Assembly (NCBI GenBank): GCA_025786725.1
Contig: JAHLTZ010000152.1
Location: 1-21,536, forward strand
Direction of reading: 5' to 3'
DNA length: 21,536 nt
Source of the DNA: Syncephalis fuscata
Taxonomy: Eukaryota; Zoopagomycota; Zoopagomycetes; Zoopagales; Piptocephalidaceae
Within the stretch, counting starts at the first letter, position 1. Every line of letters begins with the position of its first letter. The translations under genes and the position numbers were made by a program. Below the pieces are notes generated by a model, which worked only from the letters and a program-made list of their open reading frames with translations, was not told the origin of the DNA and did not search any database. This document shows, piece by piece, positions 1 through 10,067 of the stretch.

Positions 1-210
1 GATATTAAAAATTCATCAGACAGTTTAATCAATGTTAGCCTCATAGCACATAGAAAGTCTTACTATATCTAAGTATTGGTGTTACTTTTAGGCTAAAGCA
101 CTGAATACGGATATGTCTATTATCTTTTAAAGAAACAACACAATACCCATAGTAAACCATTTTACGCAATCCATTGTAATGATTTAAATAGTTGACGAGT
201 TGATTGGATT

Positions 211-335
211 AAATTGTGTTTAAATGATCAGGGGTGGCAGACAAATGCTGCAAATGCGCGGTTAGGTCCTACGGACCGTTGTCTCACTTAAGCTAATAAA
301 TTCAAATTCAAATTCAAATTGTGTTTAAATGATCA
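211..335 (+). mobile_element. SINE-like short retroposed insertion with 20-bp target duplication
   Basis: A perfect 20-bp direct repeat, AAATTGTGTTTAAATGATCA, lies at 211-230 and again at 316-335. The 85 bp between them start GC-rich, unlike the surroundings, with a GGTCC-TAC-GGACC hairpin at 267-279. They end in a short tandem tail of AATTCA-type units at about 299-315. Long target duplication, compact GC-rich body and simple-repeat 3' tail are the hallmarks of a LINE-mobilised short element. The body has weak resemblance to polymerase III A- and B-box motifs (near 235 and 262), which is only suggestive. A second copy was not found in this window. Confidence 0.6.
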
Positions 336-1057
336 TTTACAATAAATATTAATAGAAGCCATATGATTGCAATTCCATGTCATTTAGCATTTGTTGTTGT
401 TATATCTATGTACAGTGTGGATTATTGCATCTGAATGGTCTCTTTTATTTTCTAATATTATATTATTGTATTTTGGGTATATTTGTGATGTAAGATCAAG
501 ATCAATATAATTATTATAAAAGTTGTTTATTAAACAGCCACTTTTACTATAGCCAATCTGACTAAATAAATGGCATTTGAACAATTAATATCATAATGAC
601 AATATATATATATATTAAAGCAATAATAAAGATAACTAATTAATTAAATTACTGTATTGCTAATTACACATAAATTAATTAATGTTGAATGTAATATTAT
701 ACATGTTATAGTAATGAATGGGTGTTTAATTGTGTCTAAAAGTGAAGGAAATGAAATGAGTAAATAAAAAAAGCTAAAAATTGCTGTAACTATACGTAAT
801 GTTAAATAATTTATTAGTACACTTATGTAATCCAGTGTCAGAAGATCAAAGCTGGCATCATTTACTTAAATGAACTACACATTTATTGTTCTACTAAACA
901 TGAAACTGAATGGTGAGTGACATTAAATATCAAACTATAATGCTTTAGATACTTTAAAACAACCACTTCTCAGTAGTAAAAACTGATTGACGGTTTATTT
1001 AAAGTATGGATCTTTTTGTCCCAGTTTGAAGCTAGGGACTCAAAGTACAGTAGCTCC
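336..1057 (+). mobile_element. Decayed relative of the element at 9308-10067
   Basis: About 145 bp at roughly 336-498 align at clearly more than chance identity with the reverse complement of about 9748-9900. Shared blocks include AAATATTAATA, GATTGCAATTCCAT and TTTTGGGTATATTTG. The far end at 1035-1057 matches the 9308-9332 terminus in the same relative orientation, sharing TCAAAGTACAGTAGCTCC. The left terminus is not recognisable. Between about 766 and 1034 this copy carries extra sequence absent from the other copy. No transposase or intact reading frame is present, so it is a fossil. Confidence 0.5.
836..955 (-). repeat. Dispersed repeat, copy 1
   Basis: The reverse complement of this stretch matches 16741-16810 almost base for base over about 45 bp, around TTTGATATTTAATGTCACTC. 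It also has a weaker match to about 16905-16955 (TGTAGTTCATTTA against TGTAGTTTATTTA). A third, shorter relative is at 12205-12300. The family has no coding content that I can see and its nature (MITE, LTR fragment or other) is unknown. Confidence 0.5.
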
Positions 1058-3207
1058 TTTTCTTTAATAAATCACTATTACGCATAGTCTAAAGATAGCC
1101 GTTTTATTACAATCTATTTTTAATAAATATGCTAAAATTAGTTGTTATCAGCTACTATATACAAAAATACTATAAATACTTTACAATTAGTAATACAAAA
1201 TTAATTCCCGCTGCCCAATTTAGCTCAAATGAATAGATAAGTAACGATTGACAATGGGCTTCGTTTGAAGGTTGCACAACGGAACGGTAAGACAAAGAGT
1301 CTTCTGCATCGCTGTCGATCACAGACAAGTCTAGACTATCAGCGTGCCTTGTATTATTCAAATTACATCTTTCTAAGAGTTTTAAAAGCAAGTTTTAAGC
1401 GTGTCTGTCTAAACAATCAAGACTCTTATATACTGGATATAATGCTCTAAAGCACTTCAATGCAATAAACCTACACGCACATGCATTAAATCTGGCCATT
1501 TGCCAGATATTTACATTATATGAATAAACGAAACATTGCGTGCATCACTCAATAAGTTTATTCGCAATTATTTTGTCATAATGGATAAAAAACCTACAAA
1601 TTCATCATTAACAGCTAGTAATTAGCCTTTGGTCAAGTCTGGTTACTAAAAACAATGGTGTGCTTTGCGTGTCCCTCAATTTATATGCATGTATATGTCC
1701 GCATGCTAATGTGCATGACAGTATCTCTGGTTAATCTATTTTCCAATCTATTGACAACCCAAGGTTATCCATTCTTGTGACATCACTTACCAGCATGATT
1801 AGTCAAGGCACGTGAATGGGATTATTGCGGTGCCTACAGCGATACTAACCTTGAATGTAGGCCGTGCTAATCCATATACCTGCATTATAGTAGCAATTCT
1901 AGTTTCTCATAACTGTTAGCGACCATAATGTTCAGGGTGTTCCTAGAAACACGTAAAAGTTGACAACAGAACCTGCTACGACATCTAAATAGCCCATAAC
2001 TACTTTATGTACTTGTTCGTAACATTTACATGCGTGGATATTCTCGATCGCGTCATTATAGCACTTTTGTGGAATGAACTGAAACGAAACATTGCAATGG
2101 TGGATCCCCTTACCACCACGGTCAAGTTTGGTTCGTTTTTGTCGCCTTTACCATTAGCGATGAACACAACTTGTCGCTACCGTTTGTCTGGTACAAACAC
2201 AACACTTCCCATCATTAGTCTATCGCGTTAGTTAGGCCATTGTAGATGGGCGCACCTGGTGAATACGGACAAACTAACACTTTTGGCATAAACTCGTTTG
2301 TCCCACCATGCCTCTTGCTCCTGACCTCCTCTCTAGTACTTTTCTCCGCGTGATATTTCTTTGCCACGGCTGCTGCTTCCGACTCGTGCTTTGCTCTTCG
2401 GTTCAGCGGCCGACTTGCTCCTGCCGACCTGCCTATCCGCTTGCCTAGCTGCCTATTCACTCGCTTTCTATCTATCTCCACTAATATCCATGCATCGCTG
2501 GTGTGAGCGCTACTTTTACCTTTCTACGGTCTAGAACACACAAATAGTAATAATCATAATAAAAACAATAATATTACTAATTAATTATTAATTAATTAAC
2601 ACTGTTATTAAGCTTAATGTTCATATGCCACTATACTTCAACACTCAAAACTTGTACACTATCCTTTCGGGATTATTATTTATTCCATTTTAGTCAACAC
2701 GGGTTTAATGCATCATTTCAGACTTTTCCATGTCGAGATGGGAGTCATTGGTGATGTGGCGTATCAGGCGGGATAAGCAGATGTTGGTGCCTCCATACTG
2801 CCGCACTAATGTCCATACGTCTAAAACTACAAGCATACGCACATACAGATATACACACATATACACACGCTTTACCACGCGTGGATTCTCGCACACATGT
2901 ATAGCCTGAGTTGAGGCAGAATTTCTTGTTTCTGATTTTGTGTCTCCATACGTTTAGTTGCAGGCGCCATCCCTTATTGTATATCCTGTCTCATTATCGC
3001 TACTACCAACAACATTTGCTTGTTCATTGAGACCTCATCAACGCTACGACCTCTTTCGTTTTCACCATCACCTTACTATCTACTATTACTATTATTTTTA
3101 CGTTCTTTGTTACAATTCTTAAACTAGTGAACCGCCATTCAATCCCGGCCGGCCTTTAAACACTCATACTTACTCATCCGTGTTTGTTTTTAGTGCAGTG
3201 TCCAACG

Positions 3208-3333
3208 GTAAGTATTACAACTGTTGGCTTGAAACAAAAGCCTGTTGCACACCAGCACACCAATGATTATGCCTGCATAGCGCTGACCTTTCCTCTTGTT
3301 CATTTCTGTATATTTTGCTATTTGTTTTTCTAG
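3208..3333 (+). other. Putative 5'-UTR intron of the methyltransferase gene
   Basis: A consensus donor (CAACG followed by GTAAGTATT) at 3208 and a pyrimidine-rich acceptor (TTTGTTTTTCTAG) ending at 3333 define a 126-nt intron upstream of the coding start at 3600. The sequence just 5' of the donor follows another TTTTTAG, so a short leader exon is possible. The splice sites are seen in the sequence; use of them in the leader is inference. Confidence 0.35.
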
Positions 3334-3599
3334 CTGGCACGCGGGATTGCTGTATAGTCAAAAATATAATAAGATATACAAAGTCTTTACTCCGACTGCC
3401 GTGTTTGTGTGCCGTGCGGTAATTTGCTAATATACAGTCATCCGCTTTAGCGTCACCTTGACGTTGTGCACACTTGCCGCTTCTTTTTTGTCACCGTGGA
3501 GAAAAGATCATGTACTGATATAAACACAACACAAGTATCTATTGAAAATAATAACTATCATTCTGTGTATTGAATCGATCCATTATCATCATCATCATC

Positions 3600-5440
3600 A
3601 TGGGTAATACATCGTCAAAAAGCCCAAATACTCGTCGGAGTAAAATGATCCAGTCGGCACCTGGAAGTTTTGTAGGTGTGCAACGTGGTGCTGCTCGTGC
3701 CCGTACCTTGGGACTACATTTAGGTGAAGTCCGCGAACAATCCGGCGACACCATGCTTTCGCCTGGGTACTGGCAACGACCGGGACGCAGTCTTAGCCAT
3801 CGGTCTTCCGAAGAAGCCGATGCCCGTTCTAACTATGCTTACTCGGTTAAAAACAACGAGAAGATGAACGAGGCGGCCAATGCGGCTCAGTTATCTGACA
3901 AAGAAAACGAAATGGAATTTGGACCTAGTGACACGCCATCGTGTAAAACACCACGTGAAACGTCCATCACCCTATTCCATTCGCAGCCCAAGACCAAGCA
4001 GCAGGACATAAAGCCTGCATCGCCGACAGCGCCGACGGCTCTTCGATCTTCGCACCCTGCGGATATTGAAGACTATTTGGATCCATTTTACGACGAGCCG
4101 CTTATTTCACCAGGTGCCCTTTCCGTCGATAGTAAAAGATACCGATTGAGTGTTGCCACCACTACAGCATCCGATCCAAACGCATTCCGCCGCACCTTAT
4201 CTGGCATGTCAACCATGTCAGGCACGACTGCATCGCCTACCGTATCACGGGGCCAAACTAGCACACTTGGTGGCTATTATTCCGCCGAACAAAGCTTTAT
4301 TAGTACATGTAGTAATATTTATCCTGCAGCATTTTCGGATTATGCTGCAGAAGAAGTTAATATCTGGGTAGATGAGCGTCGGTACCAAAACTCACCGAAT
4401 GCCCCCTATCCTATGCCAAACGACGAGCAAGAGTGCAAACGGTAGGTAGTACTTATCAAATACATGGCCATAACTGACATTTAATGATCACTAGTCTTGA
4501 ACAAGTACACGTTCTTATTCGAGGTGTACTTAAACAGAATTACATCGCTCCATTGGATGAGCCTAAACAAGTGTTAGATGTTGGCTGTGGTACCGGTATT
4601 TGGATGTTGGTAAGTTTACTAATTGATTTTAATGATTAATAGAAACTGTGCTGATTTATTGGCTTTAATCACTTATAGGAAATGGCCGAAGAGTTTCCAG
4701 ACTGTGAATTCACCGGCATTGACATCTCTAACGTCCTACGAACCGATACGCTGCCTGCAAACTGCATCTTTAAACTAGGCAATGCACTAGAACGTAAGTA
4801 ATCGATTTGAGCGATAAACAGTGTTATTTATTATAAATAACAATCAATATTTTTATTATTGCTATTATTACTTTTATTACTTTTACTACTATTGCTTAAA
4901 TGTACTAATTTACATCATTGTATAGGCTTACGATTCAAAGACAACTCATTTGATTATGTACATCAATTGCAGTTTGGCCTTGGTGTCCCTAAACGCCATT
5001 GGCCACGTCTTTGCCGAGAATACAAACGCATCCTACGTCCTGATGGTTGGATGGAGTTTGCCGAAACAGATGGACGCTACTTCCGTACCGGTCCAGCGGG
5101 TAATTTAATTAATAACTGGCTAAAAGAAATGTATGCGGCACGCGGTGTCGAGCCACGTCGCTGTTGCCTATTACCGGAGATTCTAGCCGATGCTGGGTTT
5201 CCGGTAGTACTGCGTCGTATCTATTCGTTCCCTCTTGGTCAATGGGGCAAGCGACTTGGGCAGTCAGCACTAGTGGATGCACAAGTAACATTGCAATCGT
5301 TGTGGCCAAGAATCCGCGAAGTAGAAACACAACTTACCAAAGAGGAATTCGATCAAGCAGTCATGGTTGACTGGCCATCCGAGGTAGACGAACACAAAAC
5401 TTACTTTAATTTACGTGTCTACTGGTGTCAAAAAGACTAA
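3600..5440 (+). CDS. SAM-dependent class I methyltransferase, predicted N-myristoylated
   Basis: Four exons (3600-4441, 4495-4609, 4679-4793, 4926-5440) give 528 residues; phases and GT/AG sites agree. The ATG at 3600 follows an (ATC)n run and was chosen because it yields MGNTSSKS, a classic myristoylation signal (Gly2, Ser6). An in-frame non-ATG opening upstream adds only Ile-rich sequence. Residues 1-280 are low-complexity, Ser/Thr-rich and probably disordered. The Rossmann methyltransferase domain fills about 281-528: motif I VLDVGCGTGIW (307-317), acidic loop FTGIDIS (330-336), then FDYVHQ and LRPDGWMEFAE. This matches the expanded fungal LaeA/TAM-like family; the substrate cannot be told. 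The domain is split by all three introns while the disordered N-terminus is one exon. Membrane anchoring is inferred from the N-terminus only. Confidence 0.88.
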
Positions 5441-6398
5441 TACAATTGTTATTATTACTACTACTGCACCCATAAGAATAAGAATAGCTTAAGAATAACA
5501 ACAACGCCGTAGTAGTAACAGTAATAACACTAATCTACTACTACTAATAATAATAATAATAACACTTAATCGACACACTAATAATCGTCTCATGTCCTAC
5601 CTTTTTCTTCGTCATTCCTCTTTGTGTTACGGTTTGTCGTTATCTACCCGCTTTGCATTCCTTTCTTTTGCCTACAACCTAATATTATTCCTTTCTTCAA
5701 AATTTTTTGATCTATCCTTCTTGCTCACTTGAGCAATTACTAGACAGATTGATAATGGTGCTACAGTGGAGCCATCTTCTCCAGTTCCACTGTGTGCTAT
5801 TTCGTCGGTTTAGTACTTTTATTTACCTACAGGCACTCTTGTTTTTTTACCTTTAACATTTATTATCTGCGCAAGAGTTTCCCGTTCAAGCGTGTGTAAC
5901 CAGCTTTTGTGTACTCATGTTGAACGCTTGTTAGTTACCTACGAGAATACAGCCCGCATCATTTATGCACGCTAGGTATCTGGATTCGTCTTGTACATCT
6001 TTCTAGCTTTATTATTTTATTGTAAAGAAACACTATATCTATCCTAACGACTTTTACATCAGTTAAATATTTATTTGATTTACCAACCTTCAATACTATT
6101 GTTGTGTAAAGTGTAACGACCAATTAGTGATTATTATAAATGTTAAATATTAAAATTAATACTAAATATTCAAATTAATGTTATTACACACACAGCGTGA
6201 TCAAGTGATGAAAGATATCATATTTTACTTTTTTTTGTTTTTTATTCTTTTTTTCCAAGTACACACTTTAACTTATATACTCGGGATCGAGTGTTATTTA
6301 CTTTTTATTATTGATTAGGCAATTTATACGACAATAACCGGCCAGTTCTACTATCTCCGGCTTATGCTGTAGTGCTTATTCGCTATATCTCGGGGATA
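5441..6398. other. Spacer between methyltransferase and MPP10 genes
   Basis: No gene is seen. It holds a trinucleotide tract (CTA)n/(ATA)n at about 5535-5561 just past the methyltransferase stop. A perfect 8-bp inverted repeat ACAGTGGA/TCCACTGT with a 15-nt loop lies at 5763-5793. A poly-T-rich stretch at about 6229-6256 sits about 150 bp before the MPP10 start and could belong to its promoter. Confidence 0.5.
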
Positions 6399-8990
6399 AT
6401 GACACCTACTCTGACGAAATCTGTGGCAAGTCATGCCACGTCGGAAGAACAGTCTGAGCATGATGCTCTAGCTTCTGTTGAAGGCTTGGGTGAATTGGTA
6501 CCTGAACTATCTGCACCAATTCAAAACTTCTTGACAGCCATTGTACCGCAGCCAGAACGCTTTCTTGGACCGGCTGCTGTGCCGCTACTCAAAAAAGCGA
6601 CTGATAATACAGTAACACCTAAAAGACGTCAGTCTAAACCGGCAGCTCCCATTAAAGATGAATATACTTTACCTGAAGAGTGCTTGCAAGTAACCAGCGG
6701 TATTTTTAATCATGCTTGTCAATTGGATCCAAAACCCGAATTATTTGGACCAATATCTCATCTTACTACCGAAGGACTAGATCATGAACAAATCTGGCAG
6801 TGTATGCAACTAAGAAATGAACCACTATTGGATTGGGCAAAGGATAGACTAAAATCATTAAAAAATGCACTGGATAGTTTGGATGCTGGAGAGGAACAAG
6901 AAGAGGAAGAGGAAGAGGAAGAGGAGGAAGAGGAAGAGGAAGAGGAGGAAGAGGAGGAGGAAGATGATGAAAGCGACAATGATGATGACGATGATGATGA
7001 TGATGATGACTTGGATCAATATAAAAGTGATGCCAGTCATGAAATGAAATTATTGTCTGAAGAGGAAAGCGATGAAAATGATTCAGATTTATTAAGGTAA
7101 TTGGTCTATTAATTTAATAGAAATGTCAATTAATACAATAATGATTAAAGCGATGGTGATGATATGAGAGAACGTTCAAGCAAATTGAAGTCAAAGAAAT
7201 CATCCAATCAGCCTCGTTTTGTTGGTGATAGTGATGATGATGACGAGTCAGATCACGATGATGAATTTGCTGAGGCAGAAGGACTTAATGATGAATTCTT
7301 TTCACTTAAAGAAATGAATGAATTTGCCGATGATGCTGAAGATGCCGAATGGCGAGCTATTGAAAAGGAAGAACGTGGCGATGCTTCTGGAAATGACGAT
7401 GAAAACGAAGAAAGCGATTTTGACTACTTCCAAGGTTAGTAGTAATATATAATAGTATTGATAGATAGCTTATATAATACTGTGTAGATCCTGATGAAAT
7501 GGAAAGTGACGAAGAAGGAGATGAAGAAGAAGAGGATATTGAAGCTAGTGGTAAGTAGTTTATTGGCGTATTAGTAAAAGGCTAATAACATGATTAGAAA
7601 TCAAGTATGATGATTTTTTTTTACCACCAAAAAAACATAGAGATAACGAGGAGAATAATAAGAAAAAGGTTCAATTTAAACCGACAGATGATGATGAGAT
7701 GGAAGAAGATGACGAAGATGAAAGCAAAGAAGAGACTGGCGATAATAATAAAATGAGCAGTACTCGTAATCTATTTGCCGATGATGATGACGAAGATGGT
7801 CAAGGTAAATAGCTGCTATTTATATTATATTATGGCTAATCATACTGTTATTTATGATTTAATAATAAAGATGGCAAATCAGCCTTTGAAAAACAACAAG
7901 AAAGGCTAAAGGAAAAGATTCAAGAGCTTGAAGATGAAAGCATTGCCAAAAAGAGCTGGGCCTTGTTGGGCGAGGTAAGAATTACTTACAAAGCTTTAAG
8001 CTGTACTAATTAAAGACTCAATATACTAGGCAACTAGCAAGGACCGTCCATTAAACAGCTTGCTAGAAGAAGATTTAGAATTTGAACATGCCGGCAAAGT
8101 AAGTGCTTTATATTTGATTACATCATAAGCTATAACTGTTTTATTAGGCAGTGCCAGTAATCACTGAAGAAATCACCGCGACCATTGAAGATATGATTAA
8201 GCAGCGTATCATTGATGTAAGTGGAATTAAATATATCATCAATTATTCAATTGACTAACTAACTAATTAACTAATTAATTATTATATAATAATAGAATCG
8301 ATTTGATGATGTGATCCGAAAGAAAGATCCAAAGGCAACACCATTCCGTCCTTCACAGCAATTTGAATTCAATGATGAAAAGAGCAAACAGTCATTGGCA
8401 CAAATTTATGAGGATGAATATGTTAAGGCAACGTCAGATGAACCAGTCACTGATGTCAAGGATGAAGCGCTACAAAAGGAACATACAGAGATTGATGGCA
8501 TGTGGCGATATGTATGCTCGCAACTGGATGCATTGTCGAACCAGCACTTTGTTCCTAAGCAGGTATGTTTAACACGTATATCAGTTAGATTTAAAGATAT
8601 TAACTTGTTTTATTGTTACTGCAATGTTTACATAATAGCCCAAGACAGAAATTAAGGTGGTTGCTGATGTGGCCGCTATTTCTATGGAAGAGGCTACACC
8701 GGTTACAGCTAATGATGCATCACTGCTAGCACCAGAGGAAATATACGAAAAGAAACGAGGAGAAGTTAAGGTAAGCCAAGCATGGATAATTATAGTAGCA
8801 TCTACTAATGATTGGTGTAATATAGGGAGTAACCGAATTGGATCAAGCAGAGCGTAAACGTCTACGTAATCGTAAAAAGCGATTGCATAAATTACGACAT
8901 GGCGACAAGAAAGAGGATGATACGTCTAGCATTGCAAAGCACGACAAAAGTAAAACGTCAAAATTTGAAAAGACGACGACCAAACATTAG
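6399..8990 (+). CDS. MPP10: U3 snoRNP protein Mpp10 (SSU processome)
   Basis: Ten exons (6399-7096, 7151-7434, 7488-7550, 7598-7804, 7871-7974, 8030-8098, 8148-8216, 8296-8562, 8639-8770, 8826-8990) give 685 residues, close to human MPHOSPH10 and somewhat longer than yeast Mpp10. Mpp10 is a nucleolar partner of Imp3 and Imp4 in U3 snoRNP and is needed for early 18S pre-rRNA cleavage. Family blocks seen in order: acidic runs of Glu (about residues 166-190) and Asp (about 194-204), FFSLKEMNEFADDAE, IKYDDFFLPPKK, KKSWALLGE, RPLNSLLEEDLEFEH (about 458-472), TPFRPSQQFEF, LAPEEIYEKKRGEVK, and a basic Lys/Arg C-terminus. The ATG at 6399 is the first in frame; the open frame upstream starts only at a GTG. 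Small 63-69-nt exons lie in the middle. Confidence 0.95.
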
Positions 8991-9034
8991 AAGTAAAGAT
9001 GATTTATTAATAATATCGTAGTAATGCTACCGCA

Positions 9035-9044
9035 AATAAATAAA
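9035..9044 (+). terminator. Poly(A) signal candidates for MPP10
   Basis: Two overlapping AATAAA hexamers lie 45-54 nt past the MPP10 stop codon, a usual position for a eukaryotic polyadenylation signal. AATAAA is common in such AT-rich DNA, so the call rests on position. Confidence 0.4.
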
Positions 9045-9307
9045 ACTGTGATAACGGAAAACTATTATACAAGTGATAAAACAATGTTTATTTAATTTGT
9101 GCATAATGAATTTGTACTTGTAAAAATAGATAGATAAAGTTTAGTTACGTCGATTGTAATTGTAATCTAGTTAATTATTAATAAACTTTTTAATTAAATG
9201 AGTTATGACACTAATCTTAAAACAAATGGACAATAGTAATGAAACCATTATTATAATATTATATCGTTTCAATAAACACAACATACAATTTATTAATTAA
9301 AATTGAT

Positions 9308-10067
9308 GGAGCTACTGTACTTTGACCCCACATTTTTATGTACTCATTTCACCGCCTTTTTCTTCTCGCTATCTTATTGTCTTATATTTTGTTTCTTTTG
9401 TTTCAGTGCTATATTATGCAATAATGCTGAATATAAAAATATAAATAACATGCGTATTTAAACATCAATAAAAACATTATTCAATCTCTAGTCTCTATTT
9501 CTTTATTTACATCAACACCTGTTCAAGTAACCTCAACGGCATGCCGTATCTTCTGGTTACAACTGTCACCACAATATCTTTCTAATAAAAACACTCAACC
9601 TATTATTATTGCATATGGTGGAGGCCATTTGCTTGATCAATGGTTGGCAAATAATCTGCGCCTATCAAATTGATACCAAGAATGCTCAAGATAATGGTAA
9701 ACATCAAAAATGCTAGTCGTCCTACCTTTTTGTCACCATAGACGAGTATCTTACATTGCAAATATACCCAAAATGCAACAGTAGAAGATTGGAGAATAGA
9801 ATAGACCATTTAGATGCAAGAAACCACACTATAAGTAGTAACAACAATAACAACTGCGGAACGATATGGAATTGCAATCAATGGCTTTTATTAATATTTG
9901 ATCAAACTTTCTACCCATGACCAACAGCAACAATGATCGGCCTCGTGAGTTGCAAAGTAGTTAAATGGTTATTATAACTATGTTTGCTGTGCATAACAGC
10001 ATGACTTTAATTGAAACAAATTTTGCTTTGAAGACTCCATATGTGGGAGTCAAAGTACAGTCCAACC
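9308..10067. mobile_element. Non-autonomous element with terminal inverted repeats (~0.76 kb)
   Basis: The left end at 9315-9332 reads CTGTACTTTGACCCCACA. The right end at 10042-10060, read on the other strand, is CTGTACTTTGACTCCCACA: the same bar one inserted base. Similarity fades outward (GGAGCTA against GGTTGGA). No clear target duplication is seen. The interior encodes no transposase. A 67-codon membrane-like open frame (9606-9809, minus) lies inside, but the aligned part of the relative at 336-498 has stops in that frame. Size and ends suit a MITE or an internally deleted DNA transposon; the superfamily is not assignable by eye. Confidence 0.5.

Larger units (their letters stand above)
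1..3207. other. Gene-poor spacer with repeat remnants
   Basis: No convincing gene is visible. Open frames are short, mostly lack ATG starts, and show no recognisable motif. The first ~1.06 kb is very AT-rich and carries repeat remnants listed separately, plus an (AT)n run near 603-615. From about 1.68 kb the base composition is richer in C and T, with pyrimidine tracts around 2330-2480 and 3040-3110. That fits a long upstream or leader region of the methyltransferase gene starting at 3600, but no TATA box or transcription start can be fixed. Confidence 0.6.

Noticed and set aside
231-315. A tRNA gene in the GC-rich insert
   Set aside because: Only loose A/B-box resemblance; no cloverleaf or acceptor stem can be drawn.
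1170-1391. Minus-strand frame with a fairly mixed translation, and a TATATAAGAG upstream
   Set aside because: It has no ATG start and no recognisable motif, and no splice partner was found. It could be a remnant but is unsupported.
2215-2481. Charged 88-residue minus-strand frame
   Set aside because: It is the complement of a pyrimidine-rich tract, which explains its Arg/Lys/Glu content; no motif or promoter is seen.
5885-5935. Possible inverted repeat around CAAGCGT/ACGCTTG
   Set aside because: It is only seven bases with a long loop, expected by chance.
6782-6979. Poly-Ser and other frames over the acidic region
   Set aside because: They are antisense or shifted readings of the MPP10 Glu/Asp runs.
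9606-9809. 67-codon minus-strand frame with membrane-like translation (GINLIGADYLPTID)
   Set aside because: It lies inside the inverted-end element. The aligned part of the related copy at 400-490 carries stops in this frame, and the differences fall mostly on second codon positions, which argues against coding in this frame.
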